Source: a bacterium (lineage in GTDB: Bacteria; Planctomycetota; Planctomycetia; Planctomycetales; Planctomycetaceae). From it: a DNA stretch of 64,000 nucleotides. Shown here piece after piece: positions 16,332 through 27,000 of this stretch; within the stretch, counting starts at the first letter, position 1; each line of letters opens with the position of its first letter. Position numbers and translations under genes: made by a program. The stretch covers positions 335,208 through 399,207 of the forward strand of contig WGME01000009.1 of assembly GCA_016125225.1 (NCBI GenBank). The letters run 5' to 3'. The notes beneath the pieces are model-generated. The model was not told the DNA's origin and made no database searches. It saw only the letters and a program-made list of their open reading frames with translations.

Positions 16332-17549
16332 ATGCCAAAAAGTCTGTCTGACGCCACAGTCCGCAATGCCAAGCCGAAATCGAAGCCCTATAAGATAGCC
16401 GACGGCGAGGGGCTATTTCTCCTCGTGCTGGCATCCGGCGCAAAATACTGGCGACTGAAATACTTCTTCGGCGGAAAGGAAAAGCTCCTCGCATTGGGAG
16501 TGTATCCAGAAATCAGCTTGACCGAGGCCCGCGAGCGTCGATCCCAGGCTCGCAAGATGCTGGCCCACGGCAATGATCCAGGCGAGTTAAAGAAAGAGTC
16601 CAAGCGCCAGGAAACGATTAAGGCGTCGAACTCTTTTGAAGCCATTGCCCGCGAATGGCTCGACAAGAGGAATCATCACCTGTCCGAATCCACACGCGAG
16701 GTGAAACTGCGGCGTTTGGAAGCCTACGTGCTGCCAAAAATCGGCGCGAAGCCGATAGCCGATATTTCAGCCGCCGAAGTGTTGGAAATGCTGAGAATCT
16801 TGGAGCGACGGGGCACTCTCGATGTCGCCCGCCGCGTCATGCAGATTACCGGGCAGGTCTTCATGTTCGCTATCGCGACAGGGCGAGCCGAAAGAAACCC
16901 CGTACCTGACCTGCGCGGTGCAATTCAGACGCCGACCGTCGGCCATTATGCGTACCTGAAGGAAAACGAGTTACCAGAGTTCCTGAAGAAACTCGAAACG
17001 TATGACGGTCATCCTCAAACCACACTGGCATTGAGAGTTCTTCTCCTTACCTTCGTTCGGACGACCGAGCTAAGGGCGGCGGAATGGTCTGAAATCAACT
17101 GGGACAAGGCCGAGTGGCGTATCCCCTCCACTCGGATGAAAATGAAACAAACGCATATCGTGCCATTGTCCCGTCAAGCCCTCGCTGCGCTCCGTGAGTT
17201 GCAGACGTTCTCCGGCAATCGGCAGTACGTTTTTCCTAACAACCATAACCCGTCCACGTTCATGAGCGAGAACACCATGCTCTACGCCCTGTATCGCATG
17301 GGATACCATTCACGGACAACCGGGCACGGGTTTCGGAGCACGGCCAGTACGATCCTGAACGAGCACGGTTTTCGGCCAGATGTCATCGAACGGCAACTTG
17401 CGCACAGCGAGCGGAACAATGTTCGGGCCGCATACAACCATGCCGAGTACCTTCCCGAGCGCCGCCAGATGATGCAATGGTGGGCTGACTACCTCGAACA
17501 AACGGCGTCTCCGAAGAAGCCCGCGAAGAAGCCCCGTTCCCGCAAGTAA
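16332..17549 (+). CDS. P4-type tyrosine integrase
   Basis: The 405-residue protein starts at MPKSLSDATVRNAKP; an open frame upstream is non-coding and contains the repeats described there. The N-terminal DUF4102 arm-binding domain includes KIADGEGLFLLV and YPEISLTEARERR. The core-binding domain follows, then the catalytic domain. Arg lies in VRTTELRAAEW, the HxxR box in GHGFRSTASTIL, and the nucleophile Tyr near the end in NVRAAYNHAEYL. The tail is Lys/Pro-rich. It is a second integration enzyme, distinct from the serine recombinase at the tRNA-Pro, so this region probably arrived as a separate island. Confidence 0.92.
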   Translation: MPKSLSDATVRNAKPKSKPYKIADGEGLFLLVLASGAKYWRLKYFFGGKEKLLALGVYPEISLTEARERRSQARKMLAHGNDPGELKKESKRQETIKASNSFEAIAREWLDKRNHHLSESTREVKLRRLEAYVLPKIGAKPIADISAAEVLEMLRILERRGTLDVARRVMQITGQVFMFAIATGRAERNPVPDLRGAIQTPTVGHYAYLKENELPEFLKKLETYDGHPQTTLALRVLLLTFVRTTELRAAEWSEINWDKAEWRIPSTRMKMKQTHIVPLSRQALAALRELQTFSGNRQYVFPNNHNPSTFMSENTMLYALYRMGYHSRTTGHGFRSTASTILNEHGFRPDVIERQLAHSERNNVRAAYNHAEYLPERRQMMQWWADYLEQTASPKKPAKKPRSRK

Positions 17550-17825
17550 GCCACTTCATCACTCAACTCACTGGCACCGACGGTTAGTTGGGCTCGGTAA
17601 GCCATGTCGCTCCCTTCCCGGCATGAGCCAGCCCCTACAGTGGCCTTCATTCACGGCACTGTGATCCCGCCGCCGGGGCCGGTAAAGCTGCCAAGGCCGC
17701 TTTCCGCACGCGGAAGCCTTCGGCCTTTCGCTTGACCGTCGCTGAAGCTCCCGGACTGAGGCGGGCTCTTGGAGCGTGCCGTAAGGCCCCGTGGTGGGGC
17801 TGAAACTCAAGAGAAGGAGATCAAC

Positions 17826-18086
17826 ATGTCACAACCGGCACACAAAATACGCAGCGGCGTCCTGCAAGTCACGATCTGGAGAAACCACGGCGAGAAGGGC
17901 AACTGGTACAGCGTCATTCCCAGTCGCGGCTACAAACAGGAAGACGCCTGGAAGGAAACCGACAGCCTCGGCTTCGATGACCTTCTGACGATGGCCAAGC
18001 TGTTCGACCTGGCCCACACCTGGATCATGCACCAGCAGCAGGCCGACGCCAAGGGCCGCAAGGAAGCGGCGAAGGCTGCCGCCTGA
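17826..18086 (+). CDS. Small mobile-element-associated protein of unknown function
   Basis: The 86-residue product starts at MSQPAHKIRSGVL, with GAAGGAG upstream. The core IRSGVLQVTIWRNHGEKG...YKQEDAWKETDSLGFDDLLTMAKLFDLAHTWI reads as a compact beta-sheet plus helix domain that I recall from many plasmid and island neighbourhoods, but I know of no assigned function. It is followed by a perfect hairpin at 18095-18118. The stretch 17550-17825 has no gene. Confidence 0.75.
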   Translation: MSQPAHKIRSGVLQVTIWRNHGEKGNWYSVIPSRGYKQEDAWKETDSLGFDDLLTMAKLFDLAHTWIMHQQQADAKGRKEAAKAAA

Positions 18087-18094
18087 ATCGGATC

Positions 18095-18118
18095 ACCGGC
18101 GGGCTACGGCCCGCCGGT
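18095..18118 (+). terminator. Perfect 10-bp GC-rich hairpin after the small gene
   Basis: Arms ACCGGCGGGC and GCCCGCCGGT pair perfectly around a TACG loop, nine bases after the stop codon. The following TCTCTGT tract is only weakly T-rich, so it may act as an attenuator or mRNA stabiliser. Confidence 0.5.
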
Positions 18119-18155
18119 TCTCTGTAAATCACACTCATCAGAAAGGAATCGTAAT

Positions 18156-18491
18156 ATGACTGCTCTCAAGCATTCCCCAGCGCCCTGGAGCTACGAATAC
18201 AACTCGTATGCTGTCCACACTGAGTCCGGCGCACTCGGTGTCGATACCGAAATCCCGGCTTTTGAAATCTTCGATGCCGACCACAACAAGCTGTTCGATA
18301 CCAATGAGGACATGGACCCCGACGCGCAGGAAGCAAATGCCCGACTGGCATCAACGGCACCGAGATTGCTTGCCGCACTCGTCGTCTGTGCCAGTCTCCT
18401 TGCGGATTGCGATGAATCCGAAAACGAGGAAGGAGACGCTTATCGCGAGGCAACCGCCGCCATCGCCGAAGCAACCGGGAGGCCAGCATGA
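18156..18491 (+). CDS. Hypothetical acidic protein
   Basis: The 111-residue product begins MTALKHSPAPWSYEYNSYAVH. The segment SPAPWSYEYNS...VDTEIPAFEIFDADHNKLFDT followed by QEANARLASTAPRLLAAL resembles small phage-type proteins with a beta-rich N-terminus and a helical C-terminus. AGAAAGGAATCG precedes the start. It overlaps the next gene by 4 bp, indicating co-translation. No function recognised. Confidence 0.75.
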   Translation: MTALKHSPAPWSYEYNSYAVHTESGALGVDTEIPAFEIFDADHNKLFDTNEDMDPDAQEANARLASTAPRLLAALVVCASLLADCDESENEEGDAYREATAAIAEATGRPA

Positions 18492-18919
18492 CCAACACCA
18501 ACTGCCTTGAAGGCATCCGCTGCCCGCAGTGCGGCCAGGAGAATCGCTTCAAAATCACTGCTCTCATTACCTGCGTCGTCACCGACAGCGGCAGCGAGCC
18601 GGTCGGCGATCACGATTGGGACGACGAAAGCGGCACCCAATGCCCGGAGTGCGGGTTCACCGGCAAGCTGAAAGGCTTTCGCAAACGAAACCGGCTGCCG
18701 CCCGACCCAGATAACATGAACAGCAGTCGCGCCGATTGGGCGGCCGTCGCTCTGCGGGCTTTCATGGAAAGGACCGGGGCCGACCAGGAAGACGCACTGG
18801 GTGACTTGCTGGGGGATCTGATGCATTGGGCCGACCGAAACAACTTCGATTTCGACATGGCCCTCGATCGCGCTCGCTGGCATTACGAGGCCGAGACAGG
18901 CGGAGAACGACATTCCTGA
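18488..18919 (+). CDS. Zinc-ribbon hypothetical protein
   Basis: The 143-residue product has two CxxC pairs (RCPQCGQENRF and QCPECGFTGKL) forming a probable zinc ribbon in the first 60 residues. A linker and a helical C-terminus follow (DWAAVALRAFMERTGADQEDALGDLLGDLMHWADRN). Translation is coupled to the upstream gene through an ATGA-type overlap. A nucleic-acid-binding role is possible but not shown. The following 18920-19355 holds no recognisable gene. Confidence 0.75.
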   Translation: MTNTNCLEGIRCPQCGQENRFKITALITCVVTDSGSEPVGDHDWDDESGTQCPECGFTGKLKGFRKRNRLPPDPDNMNSSRADWAAVALRAFMERTGADQEDALGDLLGDLMHWADRNNFDFDMALDRARWHYEAETGGERHS

Positions 18920-19372
18920 CCTGCCGATTGCCGGAGCCTGCTCAGCGGGTTCCGGTATATCATCCACGGCTTCTACAGTTTCCAATCCCAAGATTCCAGA
19001 TTCTGGGCACATCGCCGTCCGGGCCACCGCGTGCTCACGGGCTGCGCTTCGCTCCGGTCCTCTGCGAGGGACGGCTACCGCCCCCTTCCGCCCACTTGTG
19101 CAGCGGCCTATCGGCCTGAATCGGACACCTTCGGTGCGGGCGCTTTCTGACGGAATGACAGGGGGCGCATCCCCCGCTGCATCAAGGATTCCCTTCGGCG
19201 TTCGGCGCGGCCTCCTCCCCAATCTTCCGCGCTCGCAAAGCCTCGCTTGTGCAGACCGGGTGCCCCTCCGCACCGAACGTCCTTGACTCCGCTCCCCCCT
19301 TCGACTTTGGGCTTTCGCCCCCCTTCCGCCGAAAAACGCTGTTCGCGTTTCGCGGTGACGTGCTCCCCAGTT

Positions 19373-20248
19373 TTATACCAGTGCGGAACCGAGTCGCTGA
19401 AACCTATAATCTGAGTTAAAGATAGAAGCAAGAGCGTGCTCGATTCGCCCCTCAACAGGGCAAGTGAGAGTACGCTCTTGCGCGGCTGCCGCAAACTCCG
19501 ACGGCGTAAGGTTACCTAGACGGCCATGCGGTCGGACATGGTTGTAATCCTCACGCCAGTCGGCGATCACGTCTCGGGCATGGGCTAGGCTTACAAACCA
19601 GCGCTCATTCAGGCATTCATCCCGCATGCGGCCGTTAAAGCTTTCGACAAAGCCATTCTGCATGGGCTTGCCAGGCGAGATGAAATGCCAGTGCAACCGT
19701 GTTTCTGCCCAAGTGAGGATGGCTCGACTGGTAAACTCCGTTCCGTTATCGGACACGATCATCTGGGGACAGCCACGATGCTCGCACAGGAAGTCCAGTT
19801 CCCGCACCACCCGCACACCCGGCAACGACGTATCGACCACCGCCGCCAGGCACTCCCGCGTGTAATCGTCCACGACGTTCAATACCCGGAACCGGCGGCC
19901 ATCGGCCAGGCTGTCGTGAACAAAGTCGAGACTCCAACGCTGGTTGGGACCGGTTGGGCTCATGATCGGTGATCGTGTCCCAAGCGACCGCGTGCGGCCA
20001 CCTCGCTTACGCACAGTCAGGCCATTGTCATGGTACAAGCGGTAGATTTTCTTGTGGTTAATGTTATATCCCTCCCGTCGCAGCATCCAGTGCAGACGCC
20101 GGTAGCCAAACCGGCGGCGTTCAACAGCCAGTTCCTTCAGCCGCCCTACCAGACCGGCGTCATCTTGCACCGGCTGGTAGCGGCAACTGCCACGGTTAGC
20201 CTTGATCAAATTACATGCCCGTCGCTGGCTGATCCCAAACCCAGCCAC
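19373..20248 (-). CDS. IS3-family transposase OrfB (DDE catalytic domain)
   Basis: About 291 residues are visible from a GTG, but the frame continues upstream to the slippery A8 near orfA's stop, so the natural product is the OrfAB fusion. It contains the HTH_21 region ([26 protein letters not shown]) and the rve catalytic core: D in [14 protein letters not shown] in [12 protein letters not shown] and E in [16 protein letters not shown]. It catalyses strand cutting and rejoining of the element. The stop lies about 17 bp inside the left end. Confidence 0.9.
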   Translation of the reverse strand: MAGFGISQRRACNLIKANRGSCRYQPVQDDAGLVGRLKELAVERRRFGYRRLHWMLRREGYNINHKKIYRLYHDNGLTVRKRGGRTRSLGTRSPIMSPTGPNQRWSLDFVHDSLADGRRFRVLNVVDDYTRECLAAVVDTSLPGVRVVRELDFLCEHRGCPQMIVSDNGTEFTSRAILTWAETRLHWHFISPGKPMQNGFVESFNGRMRDECLNERWFVSLAHARDVIADWREDYNHVRPHGRLGNLTPSEFAAAAQERTLTCPVEGRIEHALASIFNSDYRFQRLGSALV

Positions 20249-20286
20249 TAGTTGCTCAACGGCTAACCGTTTGGCGGCGGGCGTTA

Positions 20287-20550
20287 CTATTTTTTTTCGA
20301 GCAGAAACTGCAACCCCTGCTTATCCAGAGTCAAATCCGCCACAATTTGCTTCAGCCGGCGGTTCTCGTCTTCCAGGTGTTGTAGCCGCCGAACATCCGA
20401 TGTTTCCATCCCATTGTATTTGGCTTTCCAAGCGTAATACGTTGATTCATGGATGCCATGCTCACGACAGATGTCGGCTGTCTTCATGCCGGCTTGGCCA
20501 GCTTTAAGTACCTGAATGATTTTTTCTTCACTGTATCGATTGCTCTTCAT
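20287..20550 (-). CDS. IS3-family OrfA (DNA-binding subunit)
   Basis: The 87-residue product starts at [15 protein letters not shown]. The HTH ([23 protein letters not shown]) is followed by a leucine-zipper-like coiled coil ([17 protein letters not shown]) typical of IS3 OrfA. The gene ends at GAA AAA AAA TAG; slipping back one base there enters the orfB frame (ATA GTA ACG). That is programmed -1 frameshifting as used across the family. Confidence 0.9.
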   Translation of the reverse strand: MKSNRYSEEKIIQVLKAGQAGMKTADICREHGIHESTYYAWKAKYNGMETSDVRRLQHLEDENRRLKQIVADLTLDKQGLQFLLEKK

Positions 20551-20943
20551 AGTCGAGTCTCCTTTCGTGGGTTGAAACTTAGAAGACTCGGATCGACTTT
20601 GGTACAAAAAACGGGGAGCACGTCAGCGGAAGCGGGAATCACTGATTCAACATCCCAACCCGGACCTGAAGGAAGGCCGACCAAGCGTCCGGGAACGCCG
20701 CGCCCGTTCGGGCATCGCGGCGACAATGCCAATAGATTCGCGACCTGCTACCCCTCCGTACCCGGTCGAAGCAGCATTGCACCGACATCATCCGGTTCAG
20801 CCACGGGGCGAGTAGCAACAACAAATCCCGGCCGTCCTCGCGGCAGGGTGCCGGATAGTCGCACCGAACTGTGGAATGTAGCGCCCGGCGCGTGCGGTTC
20901 ATGCCGATTGACTTGGGCCGCTTGTTTGCGCTACAAGCCTGCG

Positions 20944-21192
20944 ATGGACTACGACAAAGACAAAGTAGACGAGGCCGTGCTGGCTTTGCTCTACCTCACG
21001 ATGCACTCCAACCGCATTGAAACGCGGGCTTGGAAAGGCCATGACTGGGATGCACTGGACCGCCTCTCTCAGAAGGGCTATATCAGCAATCCGAGAAGCA
21101 AGACCAAGTCTGTCGCCATCACCGACGCTGGGAAGAAGAAAGCCGAGCGACTGTTCCGCAAACTGTTCGCCGCTGGAGGCACCGACGCCTAA
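20944..21192 (+). CDS. DUF6429-like small protein
   Basis: The 82-residue product starts at MDYDKDKVDEAVLALLYLTMH. The pattern DAVLALLYLTMH...AWKGHDWDALDRLSQKGYISNPRSKTKSVAITDAGKKKAERLF matches my recollection of the DUF6429 family, a short winged-helix-like fold found widely in mobile DNA. The flanking 20630-20943 has no gene. It is convergent with the decayed relaxase gene. Function unknown. Confidence 0.75.
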   Translation: MDYDKDKVDEAVLALLYLTMHSNRIETRAWKGHDWDALDRLSQKGYISNPRSKTKSVAITDAGKKKAERLFRKLFAAGGTDA

Positions 21193-21221
21193 CCCGACCG
21201 CACACGTGGCTCTGTGGAAGA

Positions 21222-22337
21222 CTAGGGCCTTAATGCCGCCATCTTGCGACCGGCCACGTCGCTCCAGATCAACGGACGATGGCCCAGCTCGCGCGTAACG
21301 CTCTCAATCGTGACCGTGCCTATCCCGTGTTTCAATGCCTCGGTAACGAGCTTGCGCTCCGGCACCATCGACGCTCCTGCGAAACAATGGGCAATGGCAA
21401 GATCGACCGCCACTGTTTCTCCGTTGACCTCCCGCGCGCAAGGCGTCTCGCGGCGGTAAACCGACGCCAACAATTGCCGTTCCTGCGCGGTCAATCGGGT
21501 TTTCCATTCTTTCCGCAAAGCCTCGAAGCCCTTCGGAATCCCGGTCCATTTTTCGCGCGTCTTGGGCCCCAGTGCCGCTTTCCACTCCGGGTGCGTGATA
21601 CCCCGGTCACGGGCCACCCTCTCGATCCGCTCTGTCCGCCGGGAAAACCGTTTGAGAACATCTGCCGGTATCCCGGCAATCTCGAAATCCTTCCGCTTCC
21701 GCTGCACCCTGAAGCCCAGGTCCTGGAGCTTGTTCGCAACGCGAACGCGGAACGCTGCCTCGAAGTACGGGGCATCGGTCTTAATGTCCCGGAATCGACC
21801 AGCCTTCCAGCGGCTCTCCTGTTCATCCCAGGTCATGTTGAACACAAAGACGTAAGCCTGTAGCTGAGGATCGCACAGCCCCCCAACCGGCGACGAAGTC
21901 CTATGGATAAACTCTGCCCAGACCATGTTGCCGGTTGTTCGCGCAGTGTTCTGGCGTGCCTTGCGCACACGTGCCTTCATCTCTCCTTCCATCTCGCACA
22001 TGCTTTCACCGACCGCTGCACGGAACACGTCCAGAATGGCCCAATCGCCACTCATCCCGTCAAGCAACGACACCGACTTCGACACCGAGAATCTGAAAGT
22101 GTAACCTACCGTCCGGTTTGAGCGAGTTCGCACCGTGACGGGAGTTCCGGTTCTGGGGTCCTGGTTGTCGCACAATCGGCGGAAGGAGAGCGGGTCCACC
22201 GTTCCTTTCAGGCCAAGCCGACACGCGCCCTTGCCACCCCAGAAGCCGATTATTCCCCGTCCGTCACGGTAATATCCGGCCGCTGCATAACACCGCTTGG
22301 CGTACTCGGCACTACTCTGTTCGCTGATCCGAAGCAT
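21222..22337 (-). pseudogene. Truncated, catalytically altered MobF relaxase
   Basis: The frame encodes 371 residues collinear with the N-terminal 370 residues of the relaxase at 12785-15481, then stops just after GRKMA, losing the whole helicase. Two of three metal-binding histidines are changed: PQLHAHVF in the intact copy is PQLQAYVF here (H160Q, H162Y). One of the tandem nucleophile tyrosines is also replaced (RCY for RYY). The remainder is well conserved and open, so it may still bind oriT without nicking, or it is simply decaying. The 978 bp upstream (22338-23316) show no credible gene. Confidence 0.85.
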
Positions 22338-23316
22338 GGTCGTCGGGCTATCACGTCAGCGTTAATTATTCGCTAATGGCTCGTCGCCAGCACCTGTTGA
22401 GCCTGGTGTGCAGTGACGTTCACAAACACGGGTGATATTTTGACAATACCGACGATCCGCGCTATCATCGTCCTATGGTCAGTACACCTTTCCATACCTC
22501 TCCATCTGAAGCGTTCGTCCCACAGGCCGAACCGCCATCCAGACATCATTTCCGAGAGCCGGATAACCACCGGCGTTCGGCTGCCGCTTTCCTATCCCGG
22601 CGAGCACCTGCGAGCCGCCGGCGAATGCCCCGCATGATGCCCGTATCCCCGCCGGTGCCGCCGTCTCTGCCGGCCACCGCCACTTCCGCGTTGCATCGCA
22701 TAAGGCGAGGCACGCACACCGCATCGCCGGGCCTGCATCAAGGCAGTACCGGCATCCCGACTCGCAGGTGTGCAGGAGCAGTTTTTTCGAGGGTTGCCAA
22801 TCCGTTTTTTGAACAGGCATCTCCCCTATGCACGGCATAGGCCGACTTTCCCGGGGAAAGATGCCTGTCCTGGTCACGAAACTGCATCATATCGCGGCTT
22901 GCATAATGCACAGCCACGAATGACTGGCGAGTTTCGTCACAGGCGTCGCAATGCGTCATAGCTGAATGCCGCGATTGCTTCACACGAGGGGCGCCTTCTC
23001 GACTTTCCGGCTACCCAAGTTGCGGCATCCATGATCGCATCTTGGGACCCGCGCCACAAAGTCGGGGCGATAGGCAGGCGGCGGCTGTGCAATTGAAAGA
23101 TTGCCCCAAACGGACGGAAAAGCGCAACCGGCACAAAGCCAGAGTTTCCGCGCATCTGCGAGACTCTATAGCTTTGTAAACCGCAGGAACACTCATATTT
23201 ATTCCCACGAACACGCGCAAACCCGCACTCAGCCTTGTTGCGCGACCATATATAAAGTGTTAATATCGTGAATGTGGGTTAATGATTAGCCCGCATATCG
23301 TCAAGGAGGATTTCAC

Positions 23317-23760
23317 ATGTCAGAACGTGAACGCACACCAGATCAAGAGTCAACAGAAACCACCACCGTCGTCGCCGAACCACCCACAGCCGAAACCAGC
23401 CCAGCCAGGCCGAGTTTCGCCGAAAGGGTTGGTCAAAGGAAATGGGTAACCGCCCCCGATCCGTTCGGCATCGCCATTGATAACCTTGCCGGCGTCCGCC
23501 TCTTCGAGAGCAAGCAGGATCGCCAAATGGCAATCAAGTTTGGCGAAGGCCGCCCCGAGGACAAGCCGAGCCAGGCGGTCATCGACAAGATGAAAGAGGC
23601 AGGATTCCGGTGGAACCCGGCAGACAGGATATGGGCCTATCCAGTCAGGTCCGACTCGGCCATGAGCACGCGGATCGAGGCTGAACGGCTTTATCAGGAC
23701 GTGTGCAAAATGATCCGGCGCGAGAAGGGCATCGAGACCGGACAGGAAATTCCCTTCTAA
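23317..23760 (+). CDS. Hypothetical protein, element-conserved
   Basis: The 147-residue product follows a near-perfect AAGGAGG. The first 45 residues are Thr/Glu/Pro-rich and probably disordered. A compact domain follows: FGIAIDNLAGVRLFESKQDRQMAIKFGEGRPEDKPSQAVIDKMKEAGFRWNPADRIWAY. It has the look of a small alpha-beta domain common next to methylase-helicase genes in planctomycete islands; I cannot name it. AT-rich sequence upstream (CATATATAAAG, TTAATATCG) suggests a promoter. Confidence 0.75.
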   Translation: MSERERTPDQESTETTTVVAEPPTAETSPARPSFAERVGQRKWVTAPDPFGIAIDNLAGVRLFESKQDRQMAIKFGEGRPEDKPSQAVIDKMKEAGFRWNPADRIWAYPVRSDSAMSTRIEAERLYQDVCKMIRREKGIETGQEIPF

Positions 23761-23780
23761 CAGAGAGTCGAAGTGATTCT

Positions 23781-23990
23781 ATGACCGTACCCCCAAAATA
23801 CAATCTTCATGACCTTGGCTCTCAGGCCCAGTTTATGTCGAAAAACTGCGACAACGAGCGGATGGCGATGATTCTTCAGTATGTCGCCCTCGGCTCCATG
23901 ATCGTCATGACTGGAGCCGCAGCCACCCAAATCTTGAGAGACGTGTTCGGTTCACCGGGTTCCGAACGTGGTCGCGGCAGGTCAAGATGA
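23781..23990 (+). CDS. Small membrane-spanning hypothetical protein
   Basis: The 69-residue product starts at MTVPPKYNLHDLG, with AGAGTCGAAGTG upstream. It has one hydrophobic segment (MILQYVALGSMIVMTGAAA) flanked by a helix with charged residues, and a basic Gly/Arg tail. It lies 20 bp after the preceding gene on the same strand and is probably co-transcribed. Function unknown. Confidence 0.6.
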   Translation: MTVPPKYNLHDLGSQAQFMSKNCDNERMAMILQYVALGSMIVMTGAAATQILRDVFGSPGSERGRGRSR

Positions 23991-24072
23991 GTACCTTGCC
24001 AACAGACCGGCAAATACGAGGCGGCAGCCGGGCCGAATGCCGGGAACCAGGATTAGCTGATGGTTCCTGACG

Positions 24073-27000
24073 ATGGCACGGAAACCGCCGGATTGGCGAC
24101 AACCCTCATTGTTTTCATTCGACCCAGGTATCCTGCCTGAGCCTCAAGACAACGCAACCCCTCAACCCGAAGGAGACCAACATGCAGTACAAGACAATCG
24201 TTCTCGAACTCCTGCAACAACAAACGGAGATGCACGACCAGCTTCGCAAGGAGCGGAAGCTGCTCCCGGCGCTGGAGTTCTACGCCAGGGAACTGAAGAC
24301 CAGCCACGAAGCCTGGAAGGAAACTCTCTCCCAGAGCAACCCTGCCAGCAATCTGAGCCAGATCGCCAGCGAAGCAATGGAGATGGCAGTCAAGGAACTG
24401 GAGGATCGTTTGCAGACCGCATCGCACGACAACGATCAGGAAGCACTCTCCCTCGACGCGGCAATGGCCTTCGTCCGCAATCGCACGTCTCGCGGCTAAA
24501 GGCGTCGCAGCGAACGCTGTTTGATTCCCTTTCCGACGACCCATCTCCCGCCGAACCGGTCCCGCCAGGGCCTTCACATGACGGCACGCTAATCAGCCCG
24601 CCGGGCCATGCAAGCGAAAAATCGGTTCCCCCTGAAGGTCTCCCCCAATTTTCCGCTGGCACGGTCGCTACGCGAGCGGAGCCCCGGTCTGGGGCTGATT
24701 CTCTTGCGAGCCGTCAGGCCCCAGTTGCGGGGCCGGAAACGCAAGAGGGAGACCACGACGTGCAAGGAACACAACTCAGCTTTCAGCTAGACCGACCGCC
24801 ACCCAGCCGATTTACGGCTCCACCGGAACAACCCAGGAAGCCAGCGGTTCAGCCGCCGCTTTCCGCACCGGCAACTATTTCCAGCGGTGAGAAATCCAAA
24901 GCACGCGACATCATCGCCGCCATCCGCACGCTGAAGAACATCGAGAACGAAAATCGGCGAGCGACAGATGACGAACGGCCAGCGCTCGCCCGCTTCGGCG
25001 GCTTCGGTGCAGTGGCCCTGTCCATTTTTCCCGATCCCGTGACCGGCAGATACAAGGACACCGGCTGGCAAGCACTCGGTGAGGAACTGCAATCGCTGCT
25101 GACGCCGCAGGAATACGACAGCGCCAAACGGACCACGTTCAACGCCTTCTACACGTCACCCACCGTCATCGGCGGAATTCATGATGCCATCAGCCGCTTG
25201 GGCGTGCCCGAATCGGCGACCATCCTGGAGCCAGGCTGCGGCACAGGCAATTTCATGAGCCAGGGGAAGCCGGGCAACCGCTTCATCGGCGTCGAACTCG
25301 ACTCCATCTCCGGCCGGATCGCCCGTGCCCTGCATCCCGAACACGACATCCGCATCGAAAGTTTCCGCGACACGACGCTGCCTGAGAATCGGATTGACGC
25401 CGTGATCGGCAACGTGCCGTTTGCCGATTTGAAGCTCGACCATCACGGCCAGAAGTTTTCCCTGCACGACTATTTCTTCGCCAAGTCCGTGGACGCATTG
25501 AAGCCCGGCGGAGTGCTGGCACTCGTGACTTCGCACTTCACCCTCGACAAACAAAATGCCGCGATCCGCGAATACCTGGCCTCGAAAGCCGACTTCGTGG
25601 GAGCGATCCGGCTGCCATCGGATGCGTTCAAGCGAGAAGGAACCGCCGTGGTGACCGACATCGTTTTTCTTCGGAAGCGTGACCGGGGCGAACCTGCCCG
25701 CCACGTCGATCCCGACTGGCTGGGCATCGCACCGCTGGAGATCGATGGCGCAGAGGTTCCGGTAAACCGCTACTTCCTGAACCATCCCGAAATGGTGCTG
25801 GGCAACTGGTCCCGCAAGGACACGCTGTACGGCGGGGAAGGCTTTAGCGTTACGAGCAACGGCGACCTGAGCCAGAAGCTCCGGGAAGCCGTCAGCCGCC
25901 TACCGCGATTTGAAGGCATTCGGGCGACGACGGAGCAGAAGGAAGAAAAAGCACCAGCGTTTGTCCCACCGCCACCCGAGCGGCATATCGGCGAAGGCAG
26001 CTTTTTCATCGGCGATGACCGCATCATCTACCAATCCGAAGGCGGACAGGGCAGCCCCGTTGTCTACGGCGGTACAACGCTGAAGGCGGATGGAACGCTC
26101 ACCGGAAAGCGCCTGGCTGCCCTCTTGGGGCTACGTGACCGTGCCCGCCGCGTACTGCAATCACAGAACGAAGGCTGGCCCGAAGCAAACCGTGAGACCG
26201 CACGTCGCGAACTGAATTTGGCTTACGACCGTTTCGTGACCACCTACGGACCGATCAACAAGACCACCTTCGGCGCGACCACCGATGGGAGCGCGATCCG
26301 GCGGATGCCCAATCTCGTCAAGTTCCGCGAAGACCCGGACGCGATGCTGGTCATGTCGCTGGAGGACTACGACGAGGTTACGGGGAAAGGAACCAAAGCC
26401 GCCATCATGACGAGGGACGTGGTGGGGAAAACGCCGCCCATCACCCACGTCCGCAGCGCCGAGGAAGGGTTGCTGGTATCTCTCAACCAAAAAGGAGCGG
26501 TGGACCTGCCGTTCATCGGAACGCTTTACGGCAAGCAGAAAGCAGAAATCGTCGCCGAGTTGGGCGACCTGATCTATCCTGACCCGGAAACCAGAACCTG
26601 GCAGACCGCCGACGCCTATCTCTCCGGGAATGTCCGCGCCAAACTCGCCACCGCTGAACGCGCCGGTTCTCCCTTTGTCCGCAACGTCAACGCCCTGCGC
26701 ACCGTGCAACCTGAGGACGTTCTGCCCGGCGACATCGACGCCAATCTGGGCGCACCGTGGATACCGGAGAGCGACATCCAGGCATTTGCGGCTGATCTAT
26801 TCCACGTCGAGCCGTCTGCGGTCCCGGTTGCTCATCTGAAAAAAGATGCCGTCTGGAGCCTCGACGCCAGCTACGCCGCCAAGGCATCCGTCGCCGCCAC
26901 TTCCGAGTATGGCACTTCTCGCGCCAACGGCACCGGGCTGCTGGAACTGGCCCTCAACATGAAATCGCCGACCATCTACGACACCATCCATGATGGCGAC

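Larger units (their letters stand above)
19356..20625 (-). mobile_element. IS3-family insertion sequence, apparently intact
   Basis: The ends are inverted repeats beginning TGACGTGCTCCCC (left, 19356) and its complement GGGGAGCACGTCA (right, ending 20625), with the canonical TG...CA termini. Partial similarity continues inward (GTTTT, TACCA). The 1270-bp element is flanked by a 4-bp direct repeat GCGG (19352-19355 and 20626-20629), the expected target duplication. Two overlapping frames, orfA and orfB, are joined by an A8 slippery run. Intact ends, duplication and genes indicate recent insertion. Confidence 0.9.

Noticed and set aside
22479..22877. A 132-residue minus-strand frame upstream of the decayed relaxase
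   Set aside because: Cys/Arg/Pro-rich nonsense-like composition without recognisable pattern or ribosome site.
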